Below the pieces are notes generated by a model. The model was not told the origin of the DNA. It made no database searches and saw only the letters and a list, made by a program, of their open reading frames with translations. From positions 1 to 37,225 of the forward strand of contig JANXWS010000032.1 of the NCBI GenBank assembly GCA_025351005.1: 37,225 nt of DNA, in the 5' to 3' direction. This document shows, piece by piece, positions 7,203 to 15,449 of this stretch (position 1 is its first letter; each line of letters starts with the position of its first letter). The position numbers and the translations under genes are program-made. Origin of the DNA: Pseudomonadota bacterium (GTDB lineage Bacteria; Pseudomonadota; Gammaproteobacteria; Steroidobacterales; Steroidobacteraceae).

Positions 7203-9416
7203 ATGAAGCGCCCTACCTACCTCGAGCTTGGCCGCCGGCAGCGCTTCGGCCGTCCGGCCCAGAAGCGCCCGGGCCCGCTGCCGCCGCCGCCGGATCCCGC
7301 GACAGTCGCCGACTTCGACCTCGGGACCTGGCGCGTGCGTCCGGCGCTCGCGCGCCTGACGCGCGCCGACCGCATCCTGGTGCTCGAGGACGCGACCTTG
7401 AAGATCCTGCTGCTGCTCGCCGAGCGGCCGCCGGGTGGCGTCAACCGCGACGAGCTCGCGGCGCGCGTGTTCGGGCCGGGCGGCATCGAGGCCAACGAGG
7501 ACAAATTCAAGCGCTGCCTCAGCTTCCTGCGCCGGACGTTCTCCGAGGACGGCGCCGTGCGCATCGTCAACGCGCCCGGCGACTGTTACGTACTCGAGAT
7601 CGGTGAGCCCGTCCCCGGTCGAAGGCTGCGCGTGTCGGCGACCGACGCGCTGCTCGAGCAGCCGGCCGCCATCGAGGCCTGGCTGCACCGCGGCCGGCGC
7701 CGCGCACTCTCGATCGCGCTGGCCGGCGTCGTGGTGGTCGCGATCACCGTGGCGCTGATCTCGATCATCGACCGCGGCCACGTCGTGCTGTTCGGCAAGG
7801 TCACTGCGGTCACCGCCCTCGCGGCCGAACCGGGCGCCAAGCGCAGCCCGAGCTTCTCGCCGGACGGGCGCCAGCTGGTGTACGCGTGGCAGCGACCCGA
7901 CGGCAGCGAGAGCCTCTACGTGCGCGCCGTCACCGGCGGCGGCGCGCGAGCGCTGACGAGCGGCGCGGGACGAGACTCGCATCCGGTCTGGTCGCCGAGC
8001 GGCGCGCTGATCGCGTTCCAGCGGCGGTCTGAGACCGGCTGCACGGTGGAGGTCGTTTCGCCCGACGGCGGTGTGCCGCGGCGCCTGACGGACTGCGACT
8101 TCGGTGGTGGCGGTGCGATGACCTGGATGCGCGACGGCGGCGCGCTGATTTTCACGCACCGCACCGCCGCCTACCTGTCGACGCAGCTGGTGTCCGTGGC
8201 CATCGCCGATGGCCACCTGACCGGCGTCACCAACCCGGTCAGCGGCATGCCCGGCGACTCGGGCCCGTCACTGGCGCCGACCGGGCGCCGGCTCGCGTTC
8301 CTGCGCACGCGCTCGCCGGGCGCCGAGGACCTGATGCTGCTCGAACTCGGTGGCACGACCCCCGAGCGGATTACGCGCGACGGCCTGCCGCTCGCGGGCA
8401 CCGCCTGGGAGCCGGCGGGCCTGTCGGTGATCTATGCCTCGCCGCGCGCCGGTCAGGATGCGCTCTGGCGGACGCGGCTCGGCGGCGGCCCGCCGGAGCT
8501 CGTACTCGCGCGCGGCGAACCACTGCGCTCGCCCGCGCTCACCAACGACGGCCGGGCGCTCGCCTTCGAGCGCTGGCGGACGCCGACCCGGCTCGCGCGG
8601 CTCGGGCTCGACCCGGCCGCGCCCGACCTGCCGCCGTGGCGGTCCGCCGGCGCGCTCGAGCGTGGCGCGAAGGTCTCGGCCGATCGCTCGAGGGTTGTGT
8701 TCGTCTCGAACCGCGGCGGCCGCGACCGCCTGTGGCTCGCGGACGCGGCCGGCGGCGCGGAGGCCGCGCTGACGCAGGGCGAGTTCGACTACCTCGAGAC
8801 ACCGCGCTGGTCGCCGGACGGCCGCTTCATCGCCTTCGCGGCGGTGAAAAACCGCCGCTTCGACGTCTGGACCGTAGACGTCGCGACCGGCGCCGAGCAG
8901 CGCCAGACCGACGACGGATCAAGTCGTGCGCCGAGCTACTCGCGCGACGGCCACTGGCTGTACTTCGGCTCCGCCCAGACGGGCCACTGGCAGCTGTACC
9001 GGCGGCCGTGGCCAGGGCCGGGCCCGAACGAGGTGCTGACCACGCAAGGCGGGCTCGCGGCGATCGAGTCGCGCGACGGCGACTTGCTCTACTACGTGCG
9101 TCCCGACCGCAACGGGCTGTGGGAGCGCAATCGCGAGCCGGGCGGTGACGACCGGCTCGTGACGCCCGAGCTGACACCGATCGACTGGCGCAACTGGGAG
9201 GTCGCCGGCGACTCGATCTGGTTCGTGACCCGGCCCCGGGGAGCGGAGCCGACGATCGCCCGCTACGCGCTCGCCGACGGCCGCGTGACGTACCGCCAGG
9301 TCGTCCCGGGAATCCTCGCCGACTCGGGACTCGCCCTCGCACCCGACGGGGCATCGCTGCTGGCGGCCCTGCCGGGCGAGGCGCAGGTCGACATCGAGAT
9401 CGCGACGCTCGAATAG
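7203..9416 (+). CDS. membrane-anchored winged-helix regulator with PD40/TolB-like beta-propeller
   Basis: The product is 737 aa. Residues about 36-132 look like an OmpR/PhoB-type winged helix (LEDATLKILLLLAERPPGGV, NRDELAARVFG, then a helix ending LSFLRRTF), as in CadC/ToxR-type regulators. One transmembrane segment follows at about 169-189 (SIALAGVVVVAITVALISII). The remainder repeats the PD40/WD40-like pattern (SPSFSPDGRQLVYAW, HPVWSPSGALIAFQR, TPRWSPDGRFIAFAA, APSYSRDGHWLYFGS), forming a probable periplasmic propeller. The inferred role is a one-component signal-transducing regulator that binds DNA in the cytoplasm and senses a periplasmic ligand or protein. Its target is unknown. The usual GRGYRL wing hairpin is replaced by GDCYVLE, so DNA contact may differ. 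It stands alone on the plus strand and converges on the Nudix gene 11 nt away. Confidence 0.82.
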   Translation: MKRPTYLELGRRQRFGRPAQKRPGPLPPPPDPATVADFDLGTWRVRPALARLTRADRILVLEDATLKILLLLAERPPGGVNRDELAARVFGPGGIEANEDKFKRCLSFLRRTFSEDGAVRIVNAPGDCYVLEIGEPVPGRRLRVSATDALLEQPAAIEAWLHRGRRRALSIALAGVVVVAITVALISIIDRGHVVLFGKVTAVTALAAEPGAKRSPSFSPDGRQLVYAWQRPDGSESLYVRAVTGGGARALTSGAGRDSHPVWSPSGALIAFQRRSETGCTVEVVSPDGGVPRRLTDCDFGGGGAMTWMRDGGALIFTHRTAAYLSTQLVSVAIADGHLTGVTNPVSGMPGDSGPSLAPTGRRLAFLRTRSPGAEDLMLLELGGTTPERITRDGLPLAGTAWEPAGLSVIYASPRAGQDALWRTRLGGGPPELVLARGEPLRSPALTNDGRALAFERWRTPTRLARLGLDPAAPDLPPWRSAGALERGAKVSADRSRVVFVSNRGGRDRLWLADAAGGAEAALTQGEFDYLETPRWSPDGRFIAFAAVKNRRFDVWTVDVATGAEQRQTDDGSSRAPSYSRDGHWLYFGSAQTGHWQLYRRPWPGPGPNEVLTTQGGLAAIESRDGDLLYYVRPDRNGLWERNREPGGDDRLVTPELTPIDWRNWEVAGDSIWFVTRPRGAEPTIARYALADGRVTYRQVVPGILADSGLALAPDGASLLAALPGEAQVDIEIATLE

Positions 9417-9427
9417 CGAGCGCGGAA

Positions 9428-10282
9428 TCAGCGATCGCCGGGGTGCGCCGCGCCCGGCCACTGCAGCGTGCCGGTCGCAGCGGCCCGCGCCGCCGCGGCG
9501 GCATTCACGTACCACGGCAGGCCCGCCGCCGCGATCCCGGCAAGCTCGGCGACAGCGAGGCTTTCGTCCGGCACGAGCAGGAAATCGGCGCCGAGCCTGG
9601 CCGCCGCCGCCGCCTGAGCGGCGCCCGCGACGACGAGCCCGACGAGCGCGTGACGGTCGGCCGCCGGCACGAAACGGTCGGCGCGCGTATAGACCGAACA
9701 GTGCCCCGCGGGCGTCGCCGGATCGACGACGCAGACCAGGTCGCCGTCGGCAGCGACCGCCGGAGCGTCGTCGGCGGCCAGCCACGCGACCGGCCCGCGC
9801 GGCAGGGCGCGGCCCCGGGGCGCTCCGGTGGCCGGCGCGAAATGCGCCGGCAGCCGGAGCGCGGTGACGATCGGCCGGTCGGCCTCGAGCAGGTCCGCAT
9901 CGGCAAGGGCCGCGGGCAGGCACCAGCGGAGCTGCTGGCCGTCGAGTCCCGCGGGCACGCCGCGCCATGCCCGCACCCGCCAGCAATCGATGCAGACCGC
10001 CGCGGCGGCGCCCGGGTAGCGGTGCGTCAGGGCGAGCAGCGGTTCGGCCCGCTCCACCGAGATCCCGAGTTCCTCGGCGAGCTCGCGGTCGAGCGCAGCG
10101 CGGGCGGTCTCGCCGGCGCGGACCTTGCCGCCCGGGAACTCCCAGCGGCCCGCGAACGACCGGCCGGCCGGGCGCTCGGCGATCAGCACGCGTCCGTCGG
10201 CAGCGACCAGTGCTCCCGCGACGACCAGCACGGGCGGGGCGCCGGTCGCTGCTGCTGCGCTCACTCGGCGGCGTCGTGACAT
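9428..10282 (-). CDS. mutT: Nudix hydrolase (MutT-like) with degenerate thiamine-phosphate-synthase-like C-terminal domain
   Basis: The product is 284 aa. The N-terminal half is a MutT-type Nudix domain: VVAGALVAADGRVLIAERP, then an exact Nudix box GX5EX7REUXEEXGU starting GGKVRAGETARAALDRELAE (about 51-74). This family clears 8-oxo-dGTP from the nucleotide pool. The C-terminal half (about 150-284) resembles the TenI/ThiE-like tail found on MutT in many gammaproteobacteria. It retains LGADFLLVPD and AAGLPWYVN, but the conserved GxSCH segment seems replaced by GLVVAGAAQ, so catalysis by this half is doubtful. ATG 10282 lacks a clear ribosome site, and GTG 10264 is an alternative. The mutT-near-secA/coaE location agrees with the conserved gene order. 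Confidence 0.85.
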   Translation of the reverse strand: MSRRRRVSAAAATGAPPVLVVAGALVAADGRVLIAERPAGRSFAGRWEFPGGKVRAGETARAALDRELAEELGISVERAEPLLALTHRYPGAAAAVCIDCWRVRAWRGVPAGLDGQQLRWCLPAALADADLLEADRPIVTALRLPAHFAPATGAPRGRALPRGPVAWLAADDAPAVAADGDLVCVVDPATPAGHCSVYTRADRFVPAADRHALVGLVVAGAAQAAAAARLGADFLLVPDESLAVAELAGIAAAGLPWYVNAAAAARAAATGTLQWPGAAHPGDR

Positions 10283-10320
10283 GCGTAACTTATTGTTTTA
10301 TAAAAGTTTATAATTTGGTC
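10283..10320. promoter_or_regulatory. AT-rich divergent promoter region with TTATAAA-AG-TTTATAA palindrome
   Basis: An AT-rich stretch of about 35 nt sits directly upstream of the mutT start, in a window that is otherwise very GC-rich. TTATAAA (10298-10304) and TTTATAA (10307-10313) form a perfect 7-bp inverted repeat with a 2-nt spacer. A perfect TATAAT lies at 10309-10314 on the plus strand, and TATAAA-like hexamers occur on the minus strand. No good -35 is seen on either strand. It probably contains the mutT promoter and possibly an operator. The remaining 215 nt up to the exporter gene hold nothing else I can recognise. Confidence 0.45.
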
Positions 10321-10535
10321 GGCCGTCATCGGCGCGTTGCATCGCGACTCCAGCAGCGGGACCCGATCAACTGGCCGCGGGCCGGCGGCGCCGCGCGCCG
10401 GTGGCCGGCTTGCCGTGCAGCCGCGGTCGATTATGCTGACTTCGCTGCGGCGCCGGGCATCATGCGGAAAGCGGGCCTTGCCGAACGGAAGTCCCTTTTC
10501 TTTCGCGATCGTAACGACCATCACGACGTCACACC

Positions 10536-11513
10536 ATGAGTTCTCCGCAGCAAGAGACGATGCTGGCCCGCGGCACGAGCCTGCGCTTCGCGACGACCGT
10601 CGGCAGCGCGGCGATCCTCATGTGGGCGACACTTGCGCCGCTCACGACGATGAGCGGGGGCATTCCGCCGATAGAACTGGTGGCCCTGACGTTTGGCACT
10701 GCGTTTCTCTCCGGACTTTGCTGGTTGCTGCTGTCCGGCGGCGCCGCGCGACTGCGCGTGTTTCGGCAACCGCTCCGCTACTGGTTGCTGGCCGTGGGCG
10801 CGCTCTACTGCTACCACGCGTTGTATTTTCTCGCGCTCGCCACCGCACCTCCGGCCCAGGCGAGCCTGATCGCGTACTTGTGGCCGCTGCTCATCGTTGT
10901 CTTCTCCGCGTTCGCCGCAGGCGAACGCCTGCGCGTGGCCCATGTGACCGGCACGATCCTGGGTCTGGTCGGAACGGCGGTGCTGGTCCTGACGAGACAG
11001 CCGGGGGCGGAGACCGCCAGCAATCCCGCATTGGGGCTGTGCGCCGCCTTTGCCTGCGCGCTGATCTGGTCCGGCTATTCCGTCGCCAATCGCCGATTCA
11101 GCGCGATTCCCAGCGACGTCATGGTGGGTGTGTGCGGCGTCGTCGCCCTGCTCGGGCTGCTGACGCACCTCGCCGTCGAACGGCACAGCGTCTGGCCGTC
11201 CGGTCAGCAATGGCCCGCGGTGATCGGCCTCGGCTTCGGACCGGTGGGCCTCGCATTCCTAGCCTGGGACTACGGCACGAAGCACGGTAACGTCCCGCTG
11301 CTGGGTACACTCTCCTACGCCGCACCGGTGATTTCGACGGTGCTGCTGGTCGTCCTCGGTCGGGCACCCGCGACACTGTCACTGTTGTTTGCGTGTGTGC
11401 TGGTCGTGGGCGGAGCATGGATCGCGACCCGTCCGGGCCGCGACGACCGGACCGACGCCGCGGCCGCGGCTGCCACTACCCTCGAGGGGCGGGATCATGA
11501 CGTCGAGCGGTGA
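10536..11513 (+). CDS. DMT-superfamily (EamA) exporter, YddG-like
   Basis: The product is 325 aa with about ten hydrophobic segments, the drug/metabolite transporter fold of two EamA repeats. Blocks resembling the aromatic amino acid exporter YddG are [17 protein letters not shown] in the first half, and [19 protein letters not shown] with [17 protein letters not shown] in the second. Efflux of aromatic amino acids or related metabolites is inferred; the substrate cannot be read from sequence. ATG 10536 has no clear ribosome site, and ATG 10560 is an alternative. The end overlaps the next gene by 17 nt, suggesting coupled expression. By eye its codon use seems slightly less GC-rich than that of its neighbours, which would fit acquisition together with the following cassette. 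Confidence 0.88.
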   Translation: MSSPQQETMLARGTSLRFATTVGSAAILMWATLAPLTTMSGGIPPIELVALTFGTAFLSGLCWLLLSGGAARLRVFRQPLRYWLLAVGALYCYHALYFLALATAPPAQASLIAYLWPLLIVVFSAFAAGERLRVAHVTGTILGLVGTAVLVLTRQPGAETASNPALGLCAAFACALIWSGYSVANRRFSAIPSDVMVGVCGVVALLGLLTHLAVERHSVWPSGQQWPAVIGLGFGPVGLAFLAWDYGTKHGNVPLLGTLSYAAPVISTVLLVVLGRAPATLSLLFACVLVVGGAWIATRPGRDDRTDAAAAAATTLEGRDHDVER

Positions 11514-11844
11514 AGCGGCGAGCTGGGCGGACTTCGAACGGATCGGCCTGCGCGTGGGCACGGTCCGCAGGGTGGAGCCGTTTCCGGAGGCCCGCAAGCC
11601 CGCGTACAAGTTGTGGATCGACCTGGGGCCGCTCGGCATCAAGCAGTCGAGCGCCCAGCTGACCGCCCTCTATCCCGCGGAGTCACTGCTCGGACGCCAG
11701 GTGATCTGCGTGACCGGCCTCGGGCACAAGAAGATCGCGGGCTTCCGGTCGGAAGTACTGACGACGGGATTCTATCGCGAGGACGGCGCGGTGGTGCTGG
11801 CCGCGGTCGAGCAGCACGTCGCCGATGGCACGCCGTTGGCGTAA
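11497..11844 (+). CDS. csaA: CsaA-type tRNA-binding domain protein
   Basis: The product is 115 aa. It has the OB-fold tRNA-binding domain typical of CsaA and of the C-terminal domain of methionyl-tRNA synthetase. Visible blocks are [60 protein letters not shown] and [18 protein letters not shown]. CsaA dimers bind tRNA and have been reported to have chaperone or secretion-related activity in Bacillus. ATG 11497 was chosen because GAGGGGCGGGA lies just upstream and the family begins here. It overlaps the exporter gene by 17 nt. The 111 nt that follow, to 11955, show no recognisable element. Confidence 0.9.
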   Translation: MTSSGEAASWADFERIGLRVGTVRRVEPFPEARKPAYKLWIDLGPLGIKQSSAQLTALYPAESLLGRQVICVTGLGHKKIAGFRSEVLTTGFYREDGAVVLAAVEQHVADGTPLA

Positions 11845-11955
11845 GACCATGGCCTCGACCCGGGTGAACATGCCGTCAATCGTCCGACCCGCCGGCGCGA
11901 CTGACCGCGTCCACGCGGGCGGCGCGACGTGCGACGAGCGCCTGCCGGCCCGCTG

Positions 11956-13137
11956 ATGCCCGACGCCGCGACGCAGACGGTCAAGCTGACAGCCGTCATG
12001 CCGTGCCTCAACGAGGAACGGACCGTCGGCCGCTGCATCGAGAAGGTGACGGCGGCCTTCGGGGCCATGGGCATCGCAGGCGAGGTGCTGGTCGCCGACA
12101 ACGGCTCGACTGACCGCTCGGTCGAGATCGCGACCGCGGCGGGCGCCCGCGTGGTCCGCGTGGCGACGCCGGGCTATGGGGCCGCGCTGATCGCCGGCAT
12201 CGCGGCCGCCCGCGGCGACTACATCGTCATGGCGGACTCGGACGACTCCTACGACTGGTCCAACGTCGCACCGTTCGTCGCGAAGCTCGACGAGGGCTAC
12301 GATCTCGTCGTCGGCAACCGGTTCCTCGGTGGCATCGACGCCGGAGCCATGCCCGCCCTGCACCGCTATCTCGGCAACCCGGTCCTGTCGTGGCTCGCAC
12401 GCACCGTTCACCACGCGCCGATCCGGGACTTCCACTGCGGCATGCGGGCCTTCCGGCGCGGTGCCTTCGCGCGCATGGACGTGCGCACCACCGGCATGGA
12501 GTTCGCGACCGAGATGATCGTCAACTCGGCCAAGGCGGGCCTGCGCATCGGGGAGGTCCCGACGCGCCTGCAGCGCGACGGCCGCGACCGGCCGCCACAC
12601 CTGCGCCCGTTCCGCGACGGCTGGCGCCACCTGCGCTTCATCCTGGCCTACGGCCCTAACCACCTCTACCTCGCCCCCGGCGGGCTTATGCTGCTCGCCG
12701 GCCTCGTGACGGTCGCGACACTCGCACGCGGCCCGGTGGTGATCGCCGGTCACTACCTCGGAATCCACTTCCTCGCACTCGGCTGCCTGCTCGCGATGGT
12801 CGGCTTCAACGTCATCAACCTCGGCGTGCTCGCGAAGGTGATCGCGCTGCGCCGGCACCCTCAGCTCGACTCGCGCATCACGCGCTGGGTGCTGCGCGAG
12901 TTCACGCTCGAGGCGGGCCTGCTGGCGGGCGCGCTCCTCTGCGCGCTCGGCGCCGGTATCGACGTCGTGCTGCTGCTGCGCTGGCTGGCGCATCCGGGCC
13001 TCGCGATGGCATCCACCGAGCACCTCGGCTTCGTGGCGACGCTGGCGTTCGTGCTCGGCGTCAACCTGATGTTCGATGCGTTCCTGCTCGACCTGCTGGC
13101 GCAGGAGCACCGCGACGCGCCCGGCGGACGCCGTTGA
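11956..13137 (+). CDS. family 2 glycosyltransferase, polyprenyl-phosphate sugar synthase (DPM/GtrB-like)
   Basis: The product is 393 aa. The N-terminal GT-A domain (about 8-240) shows AVMPCLNEERTVGRCIEK, VADNGSTDRSVEIA, GYGAALIAGIAAARGDY, the DxD-type MADSDDSYDW, and GNRFLGG followed by RDFHCGMRAFRR. This pattern is that of dolichol/undecaprenyl-phosphate mannosyl- or glucosyltransferases. About four C-terminal membrane segments follow (for example LGIHFLALGCLLAMVGFNVI). It would transfer a sugar from a nucleotide donor to undecaprenyl phosphate on the cytoplasmic face. ATG 11956 is used; GTG 11929 would add nine residues. The gtrA-like and GT-C genes nearby suggest a three-part Gtr-type system. 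The sugar is unknown. Confidence 0.85.
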   Translation: MPDAATQTVKLTAVMPCLNEERTVGRCIEKVTAAFGAMGIAGEVLVADNGSTDRSVEIATAAGARVVRVATPGYGAALIAGIAAARGDYIVMADSDDSYDWSNVAPFVAKLDEGYDLVVGNRFLGGIDAGAMPALHRYLGNPVLSWLARTVHHAPIRDFHCGMRAFRRGAFARMDVRTTGMEFATEMIVNSAKAGLRIGEVPTRLQRDGRDRPPHLRPFRDGWRHLRFILAYGPNHLYLAPGGLMLLAGLVTVATLARGPVVIAGHYLGIHFLALGCLLAMVGFNVINLGVLAKVIALRRHPQLDSRITRWVLREFTLEAGLLAGALLCALGAGIDVVLLLRWLAHPGLAMASTEHLGFVATLAFVLGVNLMFDAFLLDLLAQEHRDAPGGRR

Positions 13138-13175
13138 ACGGCGTGTCGGGCGCCGCCACCGCAGGCCGCAGCTCC

Positions 13176-14900
13176 ATGGCGCACGACTTCACCGTGATCG
13201 TGCCGGTGCGAAACGGCGGACCGCGCTGGATCGCCGCGGCGAAGGCACTGGCCGCGGCGGTGCCATCGCCGGCCCGGGTAGTCGTTATCGACTCCGAATC
13301 GAGCGACGGCAGCGACGTGGCGGCCGCGCAGCTCGGGTTCACGGTCGAGCGGATCACGGCCGCGAGCTTCAGCCACGGCGGTACGCGCGAGGCGGCGGTC
13401 GAGCGCCACGGCCGGGACCGGCCGTTCGTCGTCTTGCTGACCCACGACGCGGTGCTGGACGACTCGGGCGCGATCGAGGTCCTGCTCGAGTCGTTCAGCG
13501 ACCCGCAGGTCGGCTGCGCCTTCGGCCGGCAGCTGCCACACGCCGACGCCGACCCGTTCGCGCGACACTTCGTGGCATTCAACTACCCGCCAGTCAGCGC
13601 CACCCGCTCACTCGCGGACGCCGCGACTCTTGGCATCAAAGCGGCCTATTTCTCCAATTCCTTCGCTGCCTACCGGGTCAGCGACCTGCGTGCGGCGGGC
13701 GGCTTCCCGGCGCACCTGATCGTCGGCGAGGATGCGCACGTCGCGATGCGCGTGCTGCTCGCGGGCCGCAAGGTGCGCTACTGCGCCGCTGCCCGCGTCC
13801 GGCACTCGCACAACTACCGCTGGCTGGACGACATGCGACGCTATTTCGACTTCGGCGTGATGCACTCTCAGATCCCGGAGCTGCTCACCCGCTTCGGCAA
13901 TCCGGAGGGCGAGGGATTGCGCCTGGTAGCGTCGGAACTTGCGTTCCTCGCACGGCAACACCCGCTCCTGGCGGCCACGGTGCCGTGGCGCGAGGGCATG
14001 AAGTATCTGGGCTACCGGCTCGGGCGGGCGCACGCGTCGCTGCCGCGCGCGCTCAAGACGAGGCTCAGCATGACGCGGGGATTCTGGCGCGCACCCAGCG
14101 CTGCTCCTTCGCTGCCGCCCCGCAGGCTCTCGTCCGCAGGCTCGTCGCCCGGGCCGGCCGCCGGTGCGCTCGTGCCGGCTGCCGCATTGCGCGACAGTCC
14201 GGCCCGCGACCGGACCCCGTCGCCCGCGTCACGCGCGGAGGGTGCCTGGAGCATCGGACCATTCATTCGCCGGATGCTGGGACCGCGGCTGTTTCCTGCG
14301 GTCGGCGCGCGTTACCGTGCCCTGTTCGTGCACCTCGGCAAGGTCGTCGACCACCTGCCGGAGCTGCGGGACGTCCGCCACGTGCTCGACATCGGCGGCG
14401 GCGACGGCGCGGTACTCGACGTCATCCTCGGGCGCCAGCGCACCGTGCGGGCGACCTTGCTCGACGTCGCGGCCAACGTCGGCTGGGCGATCCGCCCGGA
14501 ATTGCTGCCACGCGTGACGCTGCTGCCGGCAACGACCTTGCGGGCCTACATCGACAGCGACCGCGAGCTACCGGACCTGGTCGTCGTCAGCGACGTCCTG
14601 CACCACATCCCGGCCGTTCAGCGACTGGCGTTTCTGCGGGACGTGGGCCGAGTCCTGAATGGACATCCGGCCACCATCGCCATCAAGGACGTCGAGCAGG
14701 GCCACTGGCGCGCCACGCTCGGCTACTGGTCGGACCGCTACGTAACGGGCGACCGCAATGTCCGCCTGATCGGCGTCGAGGAGCTGCTCGGTCTCGCGGC
14801 CGAAGCATTTCCCGGAGCGGTGATCGAGCGCACCGGCCTGGGTCAGGCCGACCCTCCGAACTACAGCATTCTGGTACGGGTCCCCGCCGCGCCGCCCTGA
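13176..14900 (+). CDS. rhamnosyltransferase-like GT2 fused to SAM-dependent methyltransferase
   Basis: The product is 574 aa in two parts. Residues about 4-300 are a family 2 glycosyltransferase: FTVIVPVRNGG, VIDSESSDGS, SFSHGGTREAA (characteristic of rhamnosyltransferases), LTHDAVLDD and GEDAHVAMRVLLAG. An Ala/Pro/Ser-rich linker of about 55 residues follows. The C-terminal part (about 358-574) is a class I methyltransferase with motif I VLDIGGGDGAVLDV, then DLVVVSDVLHHIPAVQR and NYSILVRV. A bifunctional enzyme that adds and then O-methylates a sugar is inferred. ATG 13176 is used. A TTG at 13134 would overlap the previous gene and add 14 poorly conserved residues. No stop or frameshift interrupts the join. 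Confidence 0.82.
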   Translation: MAHDFTVIVPVRNGGPRWIAAAKALAAAVPSPARVVVIDSESSDGSDVAAAQLGFTVERITAASFSHGGTREAAVERHGRDRPFVVLLTHDAVLDDSGAIEVLLESFSDPQVGCAFGRQLPHADADPFARHFVAFNYPPVSATRSLADAATLGIKAAYFSNSFAAYRVSDLRAAGGFPAHLIVGEDAHVAMRVLLAGRKVRYCAAARVRHSHNYRWLDDMRRYFDFGVMHSQIPELLTRFGNPEGEGLRLVASELAFLARQHPLLAATVPWREGMKYLGYRLGRAHASLPRALKTRLSMTRGFWRAPSAAPSLPPRRLSSAGSSPGPAAGALVPAAALRDSPARDRTPSPASRAEGAWSIGPFIRRMLGPRLFPAVGARYRALFVHLGKVVDHLPELRDVRHVLDIGGGDGAVLDVILGRQRTVRATLLDVAANVGWAIRPELLPRVTLLPATTLRAYIDSDRELPDLVVVSDVLHHIPAVQRLAFLRDVGRVLNGHPATIAIKDVEQGHWRATLGYWSDRYVTGDRNVRLIGVEELLGLAAEAFPGAVIERTGLGQADPPNYSILVRVPAAPP

Positions 14901-14950
14901 ACGGGCGACGACCCCGGCGACTGCGCCAGGTGCGCGGCCCATCCGCGCGC

Positions 14951-15352
14951 TCAGCTTCCTCGCCTGAAGATCAGCTTGCGACCCACGAGATAATTGAACG
15001 CGAACAGTAGCGCCGTGATGAGCACGTTGGCGGCGAGATAGTGGACGTGGAGCAGGCCGACGGCCACGTAGAACATCGCGAGGCTCGCAAGCAGCGATCC
15101 CGCCATCGCCAGGTAGTAGCCGAGCCACTTGTCGGCCCGGTCGGCAACCTGCACGCGGAACGTGAACAGGCCGTTCAGCACGAAACCAACCGCGTTGACG
15201 ACGACGAAACACGCCAGCAGCGACAGCAGGTAGTGGACGTGCAGCCACTCGGTGCCGACGTAGAGGGCGACGGTATTGAGGATGAAGCAGAGACCGCCGA
15301 CGAGCAGGAATCGGGGCAGCTCGCGGCGGACGGAATGAGGACGCGTGACCAC
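14951..15352 (-). CDS. gtrA: GtrA-family membrane protein (putative polyprenyl-linked sugar flippase)
   Basis: The product is 133 aa with four transmembrane segments, the GtrA/DPMS-flippase fold: RFLLVGGLCFILNTVALYVG, LLACFVVVNAVGFVLNGLFT, YLAMAGSLLASLAMFYVAVG and VLITALLFAFNYLVGRKLIF. The last block, FNYLVGRKLIF, is a strong family signature. These proteins are thought to move undecaprenyl-phosphate-linked sugars across the inner membrane. The frame is open to 15481, but GTG 15352 was chosen because similarity starts at RRELPRFLLVGG and the upstream gene ends at 15450. The 97 nt between that gene and this start show nothing distinctive. Its end faces the fusion gene across a 50-nt convergent gap. 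Confidence 0.87.
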   Translation of the reverse strand: MVTRPHSVRRELPRFLLVGGLCFILNTVALYVGTEWLHVHYLLSLLACFVVVNAVGFVLNGLFTFRVQVADRADKWLGYYLAMAGSLLASLAMFYVAVGLLHVHYLAANVLITALLFAFNYLVGRKLIFRRGS

Positions 15353-15449
15353 GGGCCCTGTCGCTACTGTCGCGTGGCCACGGCGGCGCGCCGCGAACGG
15401 AGAGCGTGCGGATCTGCCGCCGGCGGCGCCGCGTCCGGGGGCGAGCGGC

